Source of the DNA: UPXZ01 sp964568675
GTDB taxonomy: Bacteria > Bacteroidota > Bacteroidia > Bacteroidales > Paludibacteraceae
Length of the DNA: 64,000 nt
Direction of reading: 5' to 3'
NCBI GenBank assembly: GCA_964568675.1
Contig: CAZMQV010000006.1
Span: forward strand, 1-64,000
Shown here in pieces: positions 25,221 through 35,700 of this stretch (position 1 is the stretch's first letter; every line of letters begins with the position of its first letter). Both the position numbers and the translations under genes were made by a program. Under the pieces are notes generated by a model that saw only the letters and a list, made by a program, of their open reading frames with translations, did no database searches and was not told where the DNA came from.

Positions 25221-27044
25221 ATGAAAATTATCAAATCAGTTTTTATTCTTGTACTCCTTTCATGTACTACAATATCGGCTCAGCTTTCTGTTGTTAGTCC
25301 CGAGGATGTGGGACTTAGTTCTGTTCGTTTGCGCAATGCGGATGAGGTAATTGAAACAGCCATCGCTGCTAAAGAAATGCCCGGAGCGGTGTTGGCGGTA
25401 GTGAAAGATGGCAAAATGGCCTACCTCAAAGCGTACGGAAATAAAGAAGTGTATCCAAATAGTGTGAAAATGGAAACAAATACAGTTTTCGATCTCGCAT
25501 CTGTTACCAAACCTATTGCCACTGCCACATCGGTCATGATTCTGGTGGAGCAGGGGAAATTACGTTTCTTGGACAAAGTCAATTATTTTATCCCGGATTT
25601 TCTCGGATGGAAGAAGGCTGACGGAAAAACAATTGATATTCGGATAATTGACCTACTGACTCACACTTCCGGATTACCATCGTATGTGGAACCTGAAACC
25701 TTGCGCAAACAAGTGGGCGCGCCAAACCCTGACGCCTTAATCAAACACATTGCTGCTTGCAAACGCGATTTTGAGCCTCAAACCAACATGCAGTATAGTT
25801 GCTTGAATTATATCACATTGCAACGAGTGGTTGAAATCATCAGCAAGAAATCTTTGCAAGTGTTTGCAAAAGAGAATATCTTCAATGTGCTGGGGATGAA
25901 GCATACCGATTTTAATCCGAAGGGTGAAACGATGCTACTAACTGCTCCTACACAAAAGCAAGCTGACAATTCGGTGTTGCGAGGTGTGGTGCACGACCCC
26001 CTGGCGCGCATCATGAACGGTGGTGTATCGGGAAATGCCGGACTATTTTCTGACGCTAGCGATTTAGCAGTTTATGTAGCCGCACTGCAAAATGGTGGCG
26101 AATGGAATGGCAAACGCATTTTAAGCCCTTTGAGTGTGAAAACGATGCGCACAGTCCCTCGTCATGTTTCGCAGTTTGGACGCACACCCGGCTGGGACAA
26201 CTATTCTACTTATTCGTCTAATATAGGCGATTTGCTTGGTACTAACACCTATGGACACACCGGATACACCGGAACTTCCATTGTCATTGATCCAGACAAC
26301 AACTTAGCTGTCATTCTGTTAACAAACAAAGTGCATCCTTATGACACCGGCGATGTAGTACGCCTACGTTCGCTTGTGGCTAATGCTGTAGCAGGATCGT
26401 TGTTAAAACTCCCCAACTCCAGTTTTATTGTTACTTTGCCACAGCCTTGGACTTACGATATGCACTTCGCAAAGCGTATGAAGCAATTTGCTGAAGAGGA
26501 TCCGATCGGTTCAAGCGATATTGTTATGCTCGGCAACAGTATCACTGAAGGTGGAAATTGGAACAAATTACTTGGTATAGAAAATGTGTGTAACAGAGGG
26601 ATTAGTGGCGATATCACAAGTGGAATTTTAAAAAGATTGGAAATAACGGTAAAAGGAAATCCCAAAAAACTATTTCTCCTTATCGGCATTAATGATTTGG
26701 CAAATAATGTTTCAAGCGATAGCATCATGAAAAACTTAACCAAAATAACCGATGAAATCAAACGAATTTCGCCGAAAACGGAAATCTATCTTCAAAGCAT
26801 TCTTCCCGTCAACGAAAGCTTTGGCAGATTTACGCGAGTTAATGGTAAAACCACAGAGATTATTCGTGTGAACAAGGCAATAAGTGAGTTAGCTAAAAGT
26901 AAAAAATTACATTTTATCAATCTTTACCCACTTTTCACACAACCGGGAACCAATATCCTGCGAGTAGATCTCACATACGACGGACTCCATTTGAGTGAGG
27001 CCGGATACCGTGTGTGGGCCGAAGAATTAAAAAAATGGCTATAG
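25221..27044 (+). CDS. Fusion of a serine beta-lactamase-like domain and an SGNH hydrolase
   Basis: A 607-residue exported protein. The N-terminus is a signal peptide; CTT after VLLS could be a lipobox, or cleavage may follow ISA. The beta-lactamase/PBP4-like domain (about 25-390) has SxxK at Ser94-Lys97 (SVTK), the Tyr-x-Asn region QYSCLNY, and GHTGYTG as the KTG counterpart. The rear domain (about 430-607) is SGNH/GDSL: block I GNSITEG, block III GINDLA, block V DGLHLSEAG. Likely substrates are cell-wall esters or amides: the front may act on D-Ala stem peptides or esters and the SGNH part may remove O-acetyl groups. It follows murQ after 127 nt. Confidence 0.87.
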   Translation: MKIIKSVFILVLLSCTTISAQLSVVSPEDVGLSSVRLRNADEVIETAIAAKEMPGAVLAVVKDGKMAYLKAYGNKEVYPNSVKMETNTVFDLASVTKPIATATSVMILVEQGKLRFLDKVNYFIPDFLGWKKADGKTIDIRIIDLLTHTSGLPSYVEPETLRKQVGAPNPDALIKHIAACKRDFEPQTNMQYSCLNYITLQRVVEIISKKSLQVFAKENIFNVLGMKHTDFNPKGETMLLTAPTQKQADNSVLRGVVHDPLARIMNGGVSGNAGLFSDASDLAVYVAALQNGGEWNGKRILSPLSVKTMRTVPRHVSQFGRTPGWDNYSTYSSNIGDLLGTNTYGHTGYTGTSIVIDPDNNLAVILLTNKVHPYDTGDVVRLRSLVANAVAGSLLKLPNSSFIVTLPQPWTYDMHFAKRMKQFAEEDPIGSSDIVMLGNSITEGGNWNKLLGIENVCNRGISGDITSGILKRLEITVKGNPKKLFLLIGINDLANNVSSDSIMKNLTKITDEIKRISPKTEIYLQSILPVNESFGRFTRVNGKTTEIIRVNKAISELAKSKKLHFINLYPLFTQPGTNILRVDLTYDGLHLSEAGYRVWAEELKKWL

Positions 27045-27234
27045 TGATGTGATTAGCTTATTTTTAAATCAGTAAGATTTTCCTTCAGTTAACCGGGTAT
27101 AATTGCCTTTGCATGTTTTTTAAGTCAAATATCTCATTCTTTTTATTGTCCGATAAAACTCAATAAATAGAATTAATATTTAGTTGGCTACTGTATTTCA
27201 GCGTTCGAGTATCATTTTTAATTTCTAAGCCCCC

Positions 27235-27594
27235 CTAATCGAAAACTGTTGGATTTGGAGATTCCTGTGCAACTGATTTCCATACCATCTCCCAATCTTT
27301 TTCAGTGCTATTGAATAGTCTGTAGAAGTTGACGTAGGTACATCAAACATATTCTTACCAATGTAGCTAGTCCAGAGAAACTCCATGATCTTTTTAAACT
27401 CTGTTTCATTACCATCAGCAGTAGATTGGCTATTAATGTAACCCATATCTGTATCTTAATTGCATTTGCACTTTCTCCATAGAGATATTTGAGTGGGAAG
27501 TTCTGCTTCATCTGCTTGAATAACATTTATATTTCCCATCGTTGACGATAAATGGCTATAATTTCGTAAGGATAAAGTTGCATAAAACTAATGT
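27235..27594 (-). pseudogene. IS4-type transposase remnant (stop at catalytic Glu, plus frameshift)
   Basis: On the minus strand, reading from about 27570, comes IIAIYRQRWEI, then TAA, then MLFKQMKQNFPLKYLYGE. The spacing Y-(2)-R-(3)-stop-(6)-K matches the YREK signature of IS4 transposases exactly, with the stop in the place of the catalytic Glu. Further on, ANAIKIQIWVTLIANLLLMV and SFSGLATLVRI are typical IS4 C-terminal sequence. A frameshift after LCL-type sequence near 27315 moves the frame to YVNFYRLFNSTEKDWEMVWK, ending at TAG (27235-27237). The N-terminal DDE part and the right IS end are gone. 27045-27234 holds no gene. Confidence 0.8.
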
Positions 27595-28152
27595 CGCTTG
27601 GATGCTTTGATTAATGCAGCGGGAGGAAATATGCCCGGAGCAACGATTGCGCCATCCGATACATTTTTTGACCTTAGCATTGAGGATTTTGATAAGGTGC
27701 TTCAGTTAAATTTAACGGGTACGGTTCTTCCTACTGAGATTTTTCTTGAACCCATGGTTAAACAAGGTAAAGGAAGTATCATCAACATCTCCTCCATGGC
27801 AGCTTTTCGTCCAATGACGCGTGTGGCTGGATATGCTGCCGCTAAAGCCGGCATATCTAATTTTACACAGTATCTGGCGCACGAAACAGCTCTCAAATTC
27901 GGCGAAGGAATACGTGTAAACGCCATTGCTCCCGGTTTTTTCATAACCGAACAAAATCGAAGTCTTCTCACCAATCCTGATGCAAGCTTTACCGAACGAG
28001 GTAACGATGTTATTCGTCAAACTCCATTCAGACGATTTGGGAAGCCTGAAGAACTTTGTGGTACCGTTCAATACCTTATTAGCGATGCTTCGTCATTTGT
28101 TACTGGCACTGTTGCTGTCGTAGATGGTGGCTTTAATACTTTTGCCATGTAG
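27595..28152 (+). pseudogene. 5'-truncated SDR oxidoreductase (D-mannonate oxidoreductase-like)
   Basis: About 185 residues of a classical short-chain dehydrogenase are left: the NAAGGNMPG motif (NNAG counterpart) at the very start, IINISSMAAF, the YAAAKAG active site (Tyr and Lys), PGF and the C-terminal VTGTVAVVDGG. The first 80 or so residues with the TGxxxGxG cofactor loop are absent, and a TAA precedes by 3 codons. The wording around NAAGGNMPGATI resembles SDRs annotated as D-mannonate oxidoreductase. The break coincides with the end of the transposase remnant. The fragment cannot bind NAD(P) normally. Confidence 0.85.
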
Positions 28153-28540
28153 GTTCTCTTTTCAATTTCTTTCCCAGGTGGAGTAGAGCGCATCAGTCAT
28201 CTTATTAAATAATTGCCATTAATATCTTTGACGCTTATTTCAAATTTTGAATCTTAACTGTATGGAATCTGCTTGTGGATTTATATAAGAATGAATTCAA
28301 TAGCATGTTTTGGAAACACCATTCTTGTATTTAATGCGAATTGAAATTTAGAATTGAATAAGTCTTAGATATTTATAGTTTCATCTCCAATTATCATATT
28401 AGTGTTTTCAATGAAGAACGAGCTGTAGAATTGATTTTCTATTGTTCGTTTTTTTGACTATCATAAATATTGTCGATCAACCATTCTTCTTTTTGGTTTT
28501 GTATTTAACCGTAATCGGATAGAATTAACATGACATATTT
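28153..28540. other. Intergenic stretch without visible gene
   Basis: About 390 AT-rich bases between the SDR fragment and the terminator of the lipoprotein gene. I see no ORF, hairpin or promoter match worth calling. Confidence 0.5.
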
Positions 28541-28575
28541 AAAAAAATCACAGCGACCCGAATGAGTCGCTGTGA
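28541..28575 (-). terminator. Terminator of the large lipoprotein gene
   Basis: CACAGCGAC (28549-28557) pairs with GTCGCTGTG (28566-28574). On the minus strand the stem is followed by seven Ts. It begins 34 nt past the stop. Confidence 0.88.
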
Positions 28576-28608
28576 AATTTTTATAACTCTATAAGTCTAA
28601 CTTATCTC

Positions 28609-31600
28609 TTATTTTCTTTTTACGCCTGAAGGACCTACTGTTTTAGAAACAGGAATCTCAACTGCAGGATATGTAATTACACCCCAAGTATAGGTAATTG
28701 TAACGTCAGCAAACAGTTTGAAGTCAACTCCAAGTGTGTTACCATTGTTTCTGTAAGTCAAGTAACCTGTTGGTGATACTGGTGTAACTCCAGCAATGCT
28801 TGCTGCAAATGCTACTTCAAGGTCAGGGAAGTCAGTCAATGGACGGTTTGCACCACCACCTAAGTTCGTTTTGATAGTAGCGGTATTTACTGTAATTGCA
28901 GTTACACCGTAGTATTGGTAGAACCAAGGATAAGCGGCAAAAGTAGAAACGTTTGAAGCGTTGTTTCTCCAGTCGGCTAAGTTAACCAATTTTTGAATGT
29001 CAACATAAGTACCTGCTTCACCGAAGTTTTTACCGTCAACGAATTTCTCAGAAGAACCTTGAAGCGCGTTGATAGGACGGATAAATACTACATCGAAGAA
29101 TGATTTGCCATCAATAGTAATTGCTTGAGTGTATTGTGGTAGATTTGCACAATAAACTGTACGCAATGCAATGCGGGCAATCAAATGTTCTGGGCTTACG
29201 TTCAACAATTCTTTTGCTTTGTTCGAAGTTTTGTTCAATACCAATACATCACCTACATTTGCAGCATAAGGATTGATAGTAGCAATTACTTCGTTAGTAG
29301 CTTGGTGAATCAATTGTTTTCCATTAGCGCTTACGATAAGTTGTGTACCATTGCCCAATACTGGTTGAGTTGGTAAGAAGTAGTATTCGTAAGGATTTGG
29401 AAGAGTAATGTTCAAAGCTTTAGCAGCAGTTTGTTCAAATGCTTGGTTGATGTTGTTCGAGAAAATTGCTAATGCTGAGTTAGTTTCACCTACATTAGGA
29501 ACAAATACGTTATGTTTTACATAAGGATTTGGACTAACTGCAGTGTTGGTGTACCAGTAGTTAGAAATTTTCTTGCTTGCTGGGATGTTCAAATCAGCAG
29601 GTTTGCTGAATGACATCGTAAATTTCACTCTTACTTCAGGATATTCCAAAGGAAGAATTGATTTGTAAACAGCAGTTGCAGCAAAGTTTGCAGGGTTGCT
29701 TGTTGCAAGTTTTGTCCAGATTTGAGCTGCAGTTAATGTCCAGTTCAACAAATAAGTATCTGTTTGTTGGTTGTCCGGAGTGTATTTTTCTGCAACTACA
29801 CCATCACCAGTATAAGAGAACAATGAGCTTGGATATAGAGCAACTACAGGAGGAGTTGTGCTTCCGTGGAATTGTTCTTTGCTTAATCCAACAGCATTGT
29901 AAATCAATGTGTTTACTTGTTCTACAGTCATAAGACCTGTCCAGTTGTTACAATCTGCTGTTTTAGCAGTAAATGGAATTGTAATTTCAATTGGAGCTGG
30001 AGCTGGTTTGTCTGCGATAAGAACTTTCACATAACCTACCAATACTTTACAGTTAGGATCTTGGTCGTTGTACATCCATACGCGAACGATAGGAGTGCGA
30101 CCTTGAGCTGCTGCAATCTCTTGTGCAGAGAATACTTTTGCTTTGATTGTTCCTTTAGCTGCATCAGTAATTTCGATGAATTTTTGTTGATCTGTGTTGT
30201 TAGAACCTCTGTTATAAACAATTGCTTGATTGATTGAAGGATAGTTTTCGTCATGAAGCAAGTCAAATTTGAATTTCAATCCGTAGTTGCCATTTTCATC
30301 GAATGGCATGCCACCCATGATAGCCAATACTTCTTTGTTCAAGTCAAGAGTTTGTCCATAAGGCAAGGTAACAACTTGTGGGTCGTTAGAACCAGTGAAA
30401 CCATCAACACCATTAACATTAAGCGCTTTAGCTCCGGCTACAGTAGTAGGAAGCAAAGAGTATGTAGGTTTGTTGTTGCGTGCAAGTTTCACATCTTGTC
30501 CAGCTACGATTTCTTCGCTGTACAGACGAACATATTCAGAAGTTACAACGCTTTGCTCCAATTGACCAGCTTCGTTTTTAGCCAAAACTTTATCAGCAAG
30601 TGGAACTTCAAGTGCTACTTGGTTGAAAATTTCGGTTAATGTAGAACCTGAAATGTTAGATCCTGTTCCACTTGTAGCGCCAAGAAGAGCTGGATAGTCA
30701 ATTACAGATACACTTACGTAAATTTTACCATTTTCAATTTTAACGAAACCAGCTTTGATGCGGCTGTCAGCTTCAGGAGCAGGTCCATAACCATTGTAAG
30801 AAACAACGTTTTTACCTTTTAATACTGCGAAGCTTAATTCATTGAATTTGATGTCGTCTTTAGTAATTGTAGAAGGATTCAAGTGGTAAGCTACTGTTAC
30901 AGCAGGAGTAATTGCTTTACATGATGACATAAGTGGCGAGAAATTCATCGCTTCAATGCCGTTTACATAAAAGTCAGATACATATTCCAAGCTGGTCAAA
31001 CGGTGGCTCAACAACAAGAATTTAATACCAAGTTCTTTTTGAAGATCTTCCAAATCTTTGTTGATTTCTACTAATGCGGCATTAATAGTAGTAATTGCAG
31101 TTTCAGTTCCGGTTACACGGTTAGCTAAAGCTTGCAATTCTGCTTTTGTGGCAAGTGTAGAAATTGTAGTAAGGATGTTAGCGATTTTAGTTTCGTTAGC
31201 AGCTACACGTGTAGTCAAAGCGGCAAGGTCAGCTTTAACAGCGTCAACGGCTGTTTTGTCAGCTTTCAATGCAACAAGACCTTCCAAAGTAGCGGTACGA
31301 GCTTGTAACTGACCAATCAAAGTAGCCAATTCAGCATCTTTTTGTGTCAAAGTAGTTTCAAGGCTAGTTACTTTTGCGCTAAGTGCAGCCAAAGCAGTGT
31401 TAGTTGCTTGAATTTTACCATCCAACTCGGCTTTTGCAGCAGCAAGTTCTTCTGGAGTTACTGTTTTTTTAGCTTCTAAAGCAGCGATTTTAGCATCGAT
31501 ACCTGCTAAGCGTGTGTCAGTTGAAGCTTTGTAAGCGTCAAGAGATGCTTTTGTAGCCAAAGTGTTGAGAAGTTCAGCTTTCAGAGCATCTACTTCAGCT

Positions 31601-31863
31601 TTAGTTGCGCTTTTTGCAGTCAAATCAGCGATTTTTGTGTTTAAACCGTCAATTTTTGTGTTTAATTCTGCAACTTTAGCAGCTAAATTTGCTTCAGTTT
31701 GAGTTTTTAAGGTCTGAAGATCTGTTTTTAAGGTAGAGATGTCCGCATTCAGGCCATCTACTTCCTTGTCGTAGGATTTACATCCAGACAAAACCGACAA
31801 ACCAATGACAGCCACGAGTAAAAATCGGGCCACCAATTTTGTTTTTGATTTTAGTTGTTTCAT
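28609..31863 (-). CDS. Large coiled-coil surface lipoprotein (unknown family)
   Basis: A 1084-residue lipoprotein: a signal peptide ending LSVLSG then Cys28 (lipobox), with acidic and Lys residues after it. Residues 30-275 are an Ala/Lys/Leu/Thr-rich coiled coil built of heptads and loosely repeated units (ATKAEVDALKAEL, DKTAVDAVKADL, ATKAELQALANRV). The rest (about 280-1084) is a beta-rich region with few charged runs and a Tyr/Asn-rich surface-protein look. I do not recognise a catalytic motif. The strong promoter, long leader, strong terminator and even codon use (many GCT/GCA, ACT/ACA, GTT) suggest very high expression, as for S-layer or other abundant envelope proteins. Monocistronic. 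Confidence 0.82.
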   Translation of the reverse strand: MKQLKSKTKLVARFLLVAVIGLSVLSGCKSYDKEVDGLNADISTLKTDLQTLKTQTEANLAAKVAELNTKIDGLNTKIADLTAKSATKAEVDALKAELLNTLATKASLDAYKASTDTRLAGIDAKIAALEAKKTVTPEELAAAKAELDGKIQATNTALAALSAKVTSLETTLTQKDAELATLIGQLQARTATLEGLVALKADKTAVDAVKADLAALTTRVAANETKIANILTTISTLATKAELQALANRVTGTETAITTINAALVEINKDLEDLQKELGIKFLLLSHRLTSLEYVSDFYVNGIEAMNFSPLMSSCKAITPAVTVAYHLNPSTITKDDIKFNELSFAVLKGKNVVSYNGYGPAPEADSRIKAGFVKIENGKIYVSVSVIDYPALLGATSGTGSNISGSTLTEIFNQVALEVPLADKVLAKNEAGQLEQSVVTSEYVRLYSEEIVAGQDVKLARNNKPTYSLLPTTVAGAKALNVNGVDGFTGSNDPQVVTLPYGQTLDLNKEVLAIMGGMPFDENGNYGLKFKFDLLHDENYPSINQAIVYNRGSNNTDQQKFIEITDAAKGTIKAKVFSAQEIAAAQGRTPIVRVWMYNDQDPNCKVLVGYVKVLIADKPAPAPIEITIPFTAKTADCNNWTGLMTVEQVNTLIYNAVGLSKEQFHGSTTPPVVALYPSSLFSYTGDGVVAEKYTPDNQQTDTYLLNWTLTAAQIWTKLATSNPANFAATAVYKSILPLEYPEVRVKFTMSFSKPADLNIPASKKISNYWYTNTAVSPNPYVKHNVFVPNVGETNSALAIFSNNINQAFEQTAAKALNITLPNPYEYYFLPTQPVLGNGTQLIVSANGKQLIHQATNEVIATINPYAANVGDVLVLNKTSNKAKELLNVSPEHLIARIALRTVYCANLPQYTQAITIDGKSFFDVVFIRPINALQGSSEKFVDGKNFGEAGTYVDIQKLVNLADWRNNASNVSTFAAYPWFYQYYGVTAITVNTATIKTNLGGGANRPLTDFPDLEVAFAASIAGVTPVSPTGYLTYRNNGNTLGVDFKLFADVTITYTWGVITYPAVEIPVSKTVGPSGVKRK

Positions 31864-32145
31864 ACTTTTTTTGATTAAAATAATAATTTAAGATAAGTTA
31901 TTTATTGAGTTTATAATTTTTTCGTGTTGTTATACAACTATATTAGTGCGTAATCTCTTTTGTTATTTCATAAGCCATGCGGTTTATTGGTTATTTTCTT
32001 TTATTCTTATTAGTCGTGTTAATGTCTATTAATTTAGTGTTTTGTTTTTTGTCTCAATTTGCTTGTTTATCCGCTGATGTACAGTCGGTTATGTTCGTTC
32101 GCAGTCTTGTGTTTATTCGTCCAACAAATTACTTTACACTTTGAA
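31864..32145 (-). promoter_or_regulatory. Long 5' leader of the lipoprotein mRNA
   Basis: From the predicted start site near 32145 to the ATG at 31863 lie about 280 nt, AT-rich and without ORF on the coding strand. Leaders of this length are unusual in this genome (most here look shorter than 100 nt) and are typical of very abundant, stable mRNAs. Confidence 0.5.
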
Positions 32146-32149
32146 CGTG

Positions 32150-32180
32150 CAAATATAGACATTTAAATACAAATGTACAA
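32150..32180 (-). promoter_or_regulatory. Promoter of the lipoprotein gene
   Basis: The complement of CAAATATA (32150-32157) is TATATTTG, a full TAnnTTTG match. The complement of CAA at 32178-32180 supplies TTG with 20 bp spacing. This is one of the best promoter matches in the window. Confidence 0.65.
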
Positions 32181-32707
32181 TATATTTTTACAAAAATCAA
32201 GAAAAACAGCGGTTTTTTCTCTAATTAATTTGGCGTTTATATCTTTATTTGTTCTTTTTCGTGATGTTTGTTTTCGTGTTTTTGATTTATTATTTTTGTT
32301 TTAATACAAGAAACAATATCTTCCTGCTAAATGTTTTTTAACGTGATAAATTTTTTACAATCAATTTATTTAAAAATACATTTTATTCCTCTGCAAAAAT
32401 TAAGCCATAATCTATTTCGGACTGCAAAATAATTTAAAAAATATACTTATCCGGTTTATTACTATGTTTTTTGTAGCGTTCACAAATTTTATTTATCAAA
32501 TCTTATTCAGCCAAAAGCTCTTTGTTTGCCACTCGCATTGAAAACGAATGATATAAATCAATAAAGTATCGCATTTTAGCCCATTTACAAATAATTGCCA
32601 AAGATAAGACAAATAAATAATAATTTGTATCTTTTCATTGAAAATATTGCATTTTACATCGAATTATTTCGATTCAAGTTCGTATTGGACATGCGAAAAC
32701 GGTTGAT
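32181..32707. other. AT-rich gap between the lipoprotein promoter and the macroglobulin gene
   Basis: About 530 nt without a credible ORF. A small dyad ATCGAA-TTAT-TTCGAT (32658-32673) lies 35 nt past the macroglobulin stop and may be a weak terminator. CAAAGATA at 32599-32606 reads TATCTTTG on the minus strand and could be an extra promoter, giving a very long leader or a small RNA; no other support. Confidence 0.4.
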
Positions 32708-35700
32708 CTACTTTACTTCGACCCAAATACCTGATGTAGTGGCATTCTCGGTTGGCGCATACAGCGCCTGGCATGATATTGGTGGCGCATAATACCTGCC
32801 TCGATAGGCTGCTCTCAGTTTTACGGTGAATTTTGCTTCGTTCCCGGAGTTCAGATTGAAGTAATTAAGCACCCGGTCGTCGCGAATATCTTTCCTATTA
32901 TATAATATTGTATTCGCGTCGTCGTTTGTTTCCATCAGTCGTTCGTTTATTATTTCCCACCCGGATGGTACGATAAATAGCAACGCGATATTGCTGAACG
33001 ATTGTTCTTCGCTGTTTTTTACTATGATTTTTGCTTCAAATTCTTCTCCCTGCTTCATCGAACGAATATCCACCGGTTTTCCGTTTTTATCCTGATATTT
33101 TACTCGTACAATGAATGACGCGTCGTTAGGTTTTGATATTGGATTTATCGCTTGCGTTCGAGCGGTTAGTCTGGCGTAAATCTTTGCAGTACCTCTGTTT
33201 TGAATATCAACCGTGATGTTGTTTGTCGGCACGATGGAAGTTTGAACCATTGGTTGTGGGGTGTCAATGCTTTTTGATGCCTGATTATTAACTCGATAAT
33301 TGACATTGATATTGCCTTTCCCCATTTTCAATGCCAGTTTTTCCATGGCAATCAGCGCGAAAGCAGTAGTTTGTGTAGAGAGCTGATGGTTTGAGAGTGC
33401 GCTTGCTACGGATGCTGACAGATTCATCGCTTTTTCTGTCATGCCTAAAAGCATGTAGGTATCCATTATCAAAGCTTGGTCGCGTAAGGGTGAACCGTAG
33501 GTGTCGTTATTGAAGTTGTAAGCTTCGATATTTGGGTTGATATTGAAAATCAAGGCTTTCGCTTCCGATTTTCTCCCTGCAAGCGCGTAGGCCGAGGCAA
33601 GTTGGAATTTGGCTTGCTTGCTTGGGCTTTTTATTTCGCGCAGTCTGTTCATGGCGCCCAATTCGGGTTTTTCGGCCAATGCGAGGGTGTAGAGCCTATA
33701 GCCTTGTTGTAAATCGGTCATTTGATGTTCAAAGAACTGATTTTGCGATAAACTTACAGTGGGTGTCCAGTTTCGGGCTAATTTCTGTTGAAATCTCGTC
33801 CAGTTTTTAATCGCGTTGTCCGGAACCGCATAACCTTTCTTGATCGCTTCCAGCAGAAAATGTCCGCTGTAACTGCTTGCCCATTCCGAAGCATAGTTTT
33901 CGCCATCCCAATACGCAAAACCGCCATCGGGTAGCTGCCGGGATAGCACGCGGCGTATCAGTTGGTCAACTCTTTTGTTGTTCTGTGCTTTTTCTTCATC
34001 GTTCATTTTAATCAGTTGGTCAACATAAAGTAGTGGAAATGCCATCGATGTCAGTTGTTCGGTGCAGGCATGTTGGTAATCGGATAGGAAACTCAGGTTT
34101 TTGTTCAGATTGATGCTCGGCAGGCGTGAAATTTCCATTTTAACCCAATCGTTTGGGCTGATGTTTTCCAATTTCATGTTTAGCGAACTGTGTTTGCCCG
34201 GCTCCACAAGCGTAGTTTGCGACAGAATAACCGGTGGATTGGGATTTCTGATACCAATACTGATTGTTTCGACAAAGCGTTCGTTGTTTGCTGTTGAGCT
34301 GACAATCAGTTTTTCTTCGCCAATTTTCATGCCGGATTTCAGCTTGAAATATACGATTTTATCTCCGGGTTTGTCGAAATACACTGTTTGTGAGCTGCCA
34401 TCGACAGGGATTAGCAAAGCTTTGGTCTGGATGTTTACCCGTACCGATTTGATTTTCTTATCGGATGAGAACACATTCACCGGTAAAAATAGCTCTTCGT
34501 TCGGTCCCATTACTCGCGGTAGGGTTGTGAGTGTCATTATCGGATTGTGTACAGTTACCGTTTTTTCGGTGCTTCCGTAAGCACCTCCACCTCCGGCAAC
34601 AACCATCACACGAACCGATCCAATGTAGGCTGGAAGTTTTAGTTTGTGCGATTTCATTTCACCGGCATTGATGGAGTAGGGACCGAGAAATTTCACTACC
34701 GGCTTGAAGCGGTTCACCTTGTCGCTGGTGGCTTTGAGCGCCTCATCACCTCCAATGCTTAATAATGGACCAAAAATGCCGCTATTAGTTCCCAATACGC
34801 GGTCGAACAAATCCCATGTGCGAACGCCCAATGCTTCGCGCGCGTAAAATTCGTTCCAAGCATTCGGTGTTTTGAATGAGGTGATGTCGAGCAAGCCTTC
34901 GTCCACGATTGCCAGCGTATAAGTCATTGGTTTCTTCGTTTTTTCAGAAACAGAAATCGTAAACTCTTTTTCGGGACGTAGCTCGGTAGGCATTTGTATT
35001 GTGGGTTCAAGTTTGCTCGCCTTGTTTTCGATATTTACATTGACTACGCCATACATGCGGATAGGCAGATCATTTTCTTGCTGTGAATGGGGCTGGAGTA
35101 GGCTTGCAAATACGTAGCAGTTTGGGCTCATTTCGTCCGTTATCTTAAAGCTATATTTCGTGTCGGAAGTGGCTGATGTTGCTACCCATTCGCGCTTGAT
35201 GATGCCAGTTCCATTTTCAATGGAGATTAAAACCCGTCCTTTCGAACTTTTGGGAATGATGACCGTAGCGCTTTCGCCTAAGAGATAGCTTGGCTTGTCG
35301 GTGGCAAATGAGAGCATTGTAAGCCCGCTTGGGTCGGTCTTATTGGAGCGTCCGCGCCACGATGGCCAGTCAACGTAGAAAATCAATCCGGTGGTGTGCC
35401 CGCTTTCGGGGTCTTTTGCCAGCACGAGGTATCGCCCCCAATCGGGATAATTGACCTTGAAATGAATTTTAGCGCTGCCTGCCGCCGATGCCACAATGCC
35501 ACTTGCCAAAGGCTGCGCCGACGTGTTGTTGATGTATGAAGCCGCGTTATTTCCCTGGTTGTTCCACCACCAGCTCCAGTCCATTTTATAAATTTTATAT
35601 TCTAAACTCCGATTGACTTTTTTGCCATAAGGGTTGAGCGTTACGATATCAAAAGTGATATTCTTATCCGTTTCGAGGAAAGTGTGAGGATTATCGGCAG

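Noticed and set aside
27225..27526. Two separate small genes on the minus strand
   Set aside because: Together they read as one IS4 transposase C-terminus broken by a frameshift.
28609..31863. Phage tail-fibre-like protein (coiled coil)
   Set aside because: A lipobox, its own strong promoter and the absence of any phage gene nearby favour a cellular lipoprotein.
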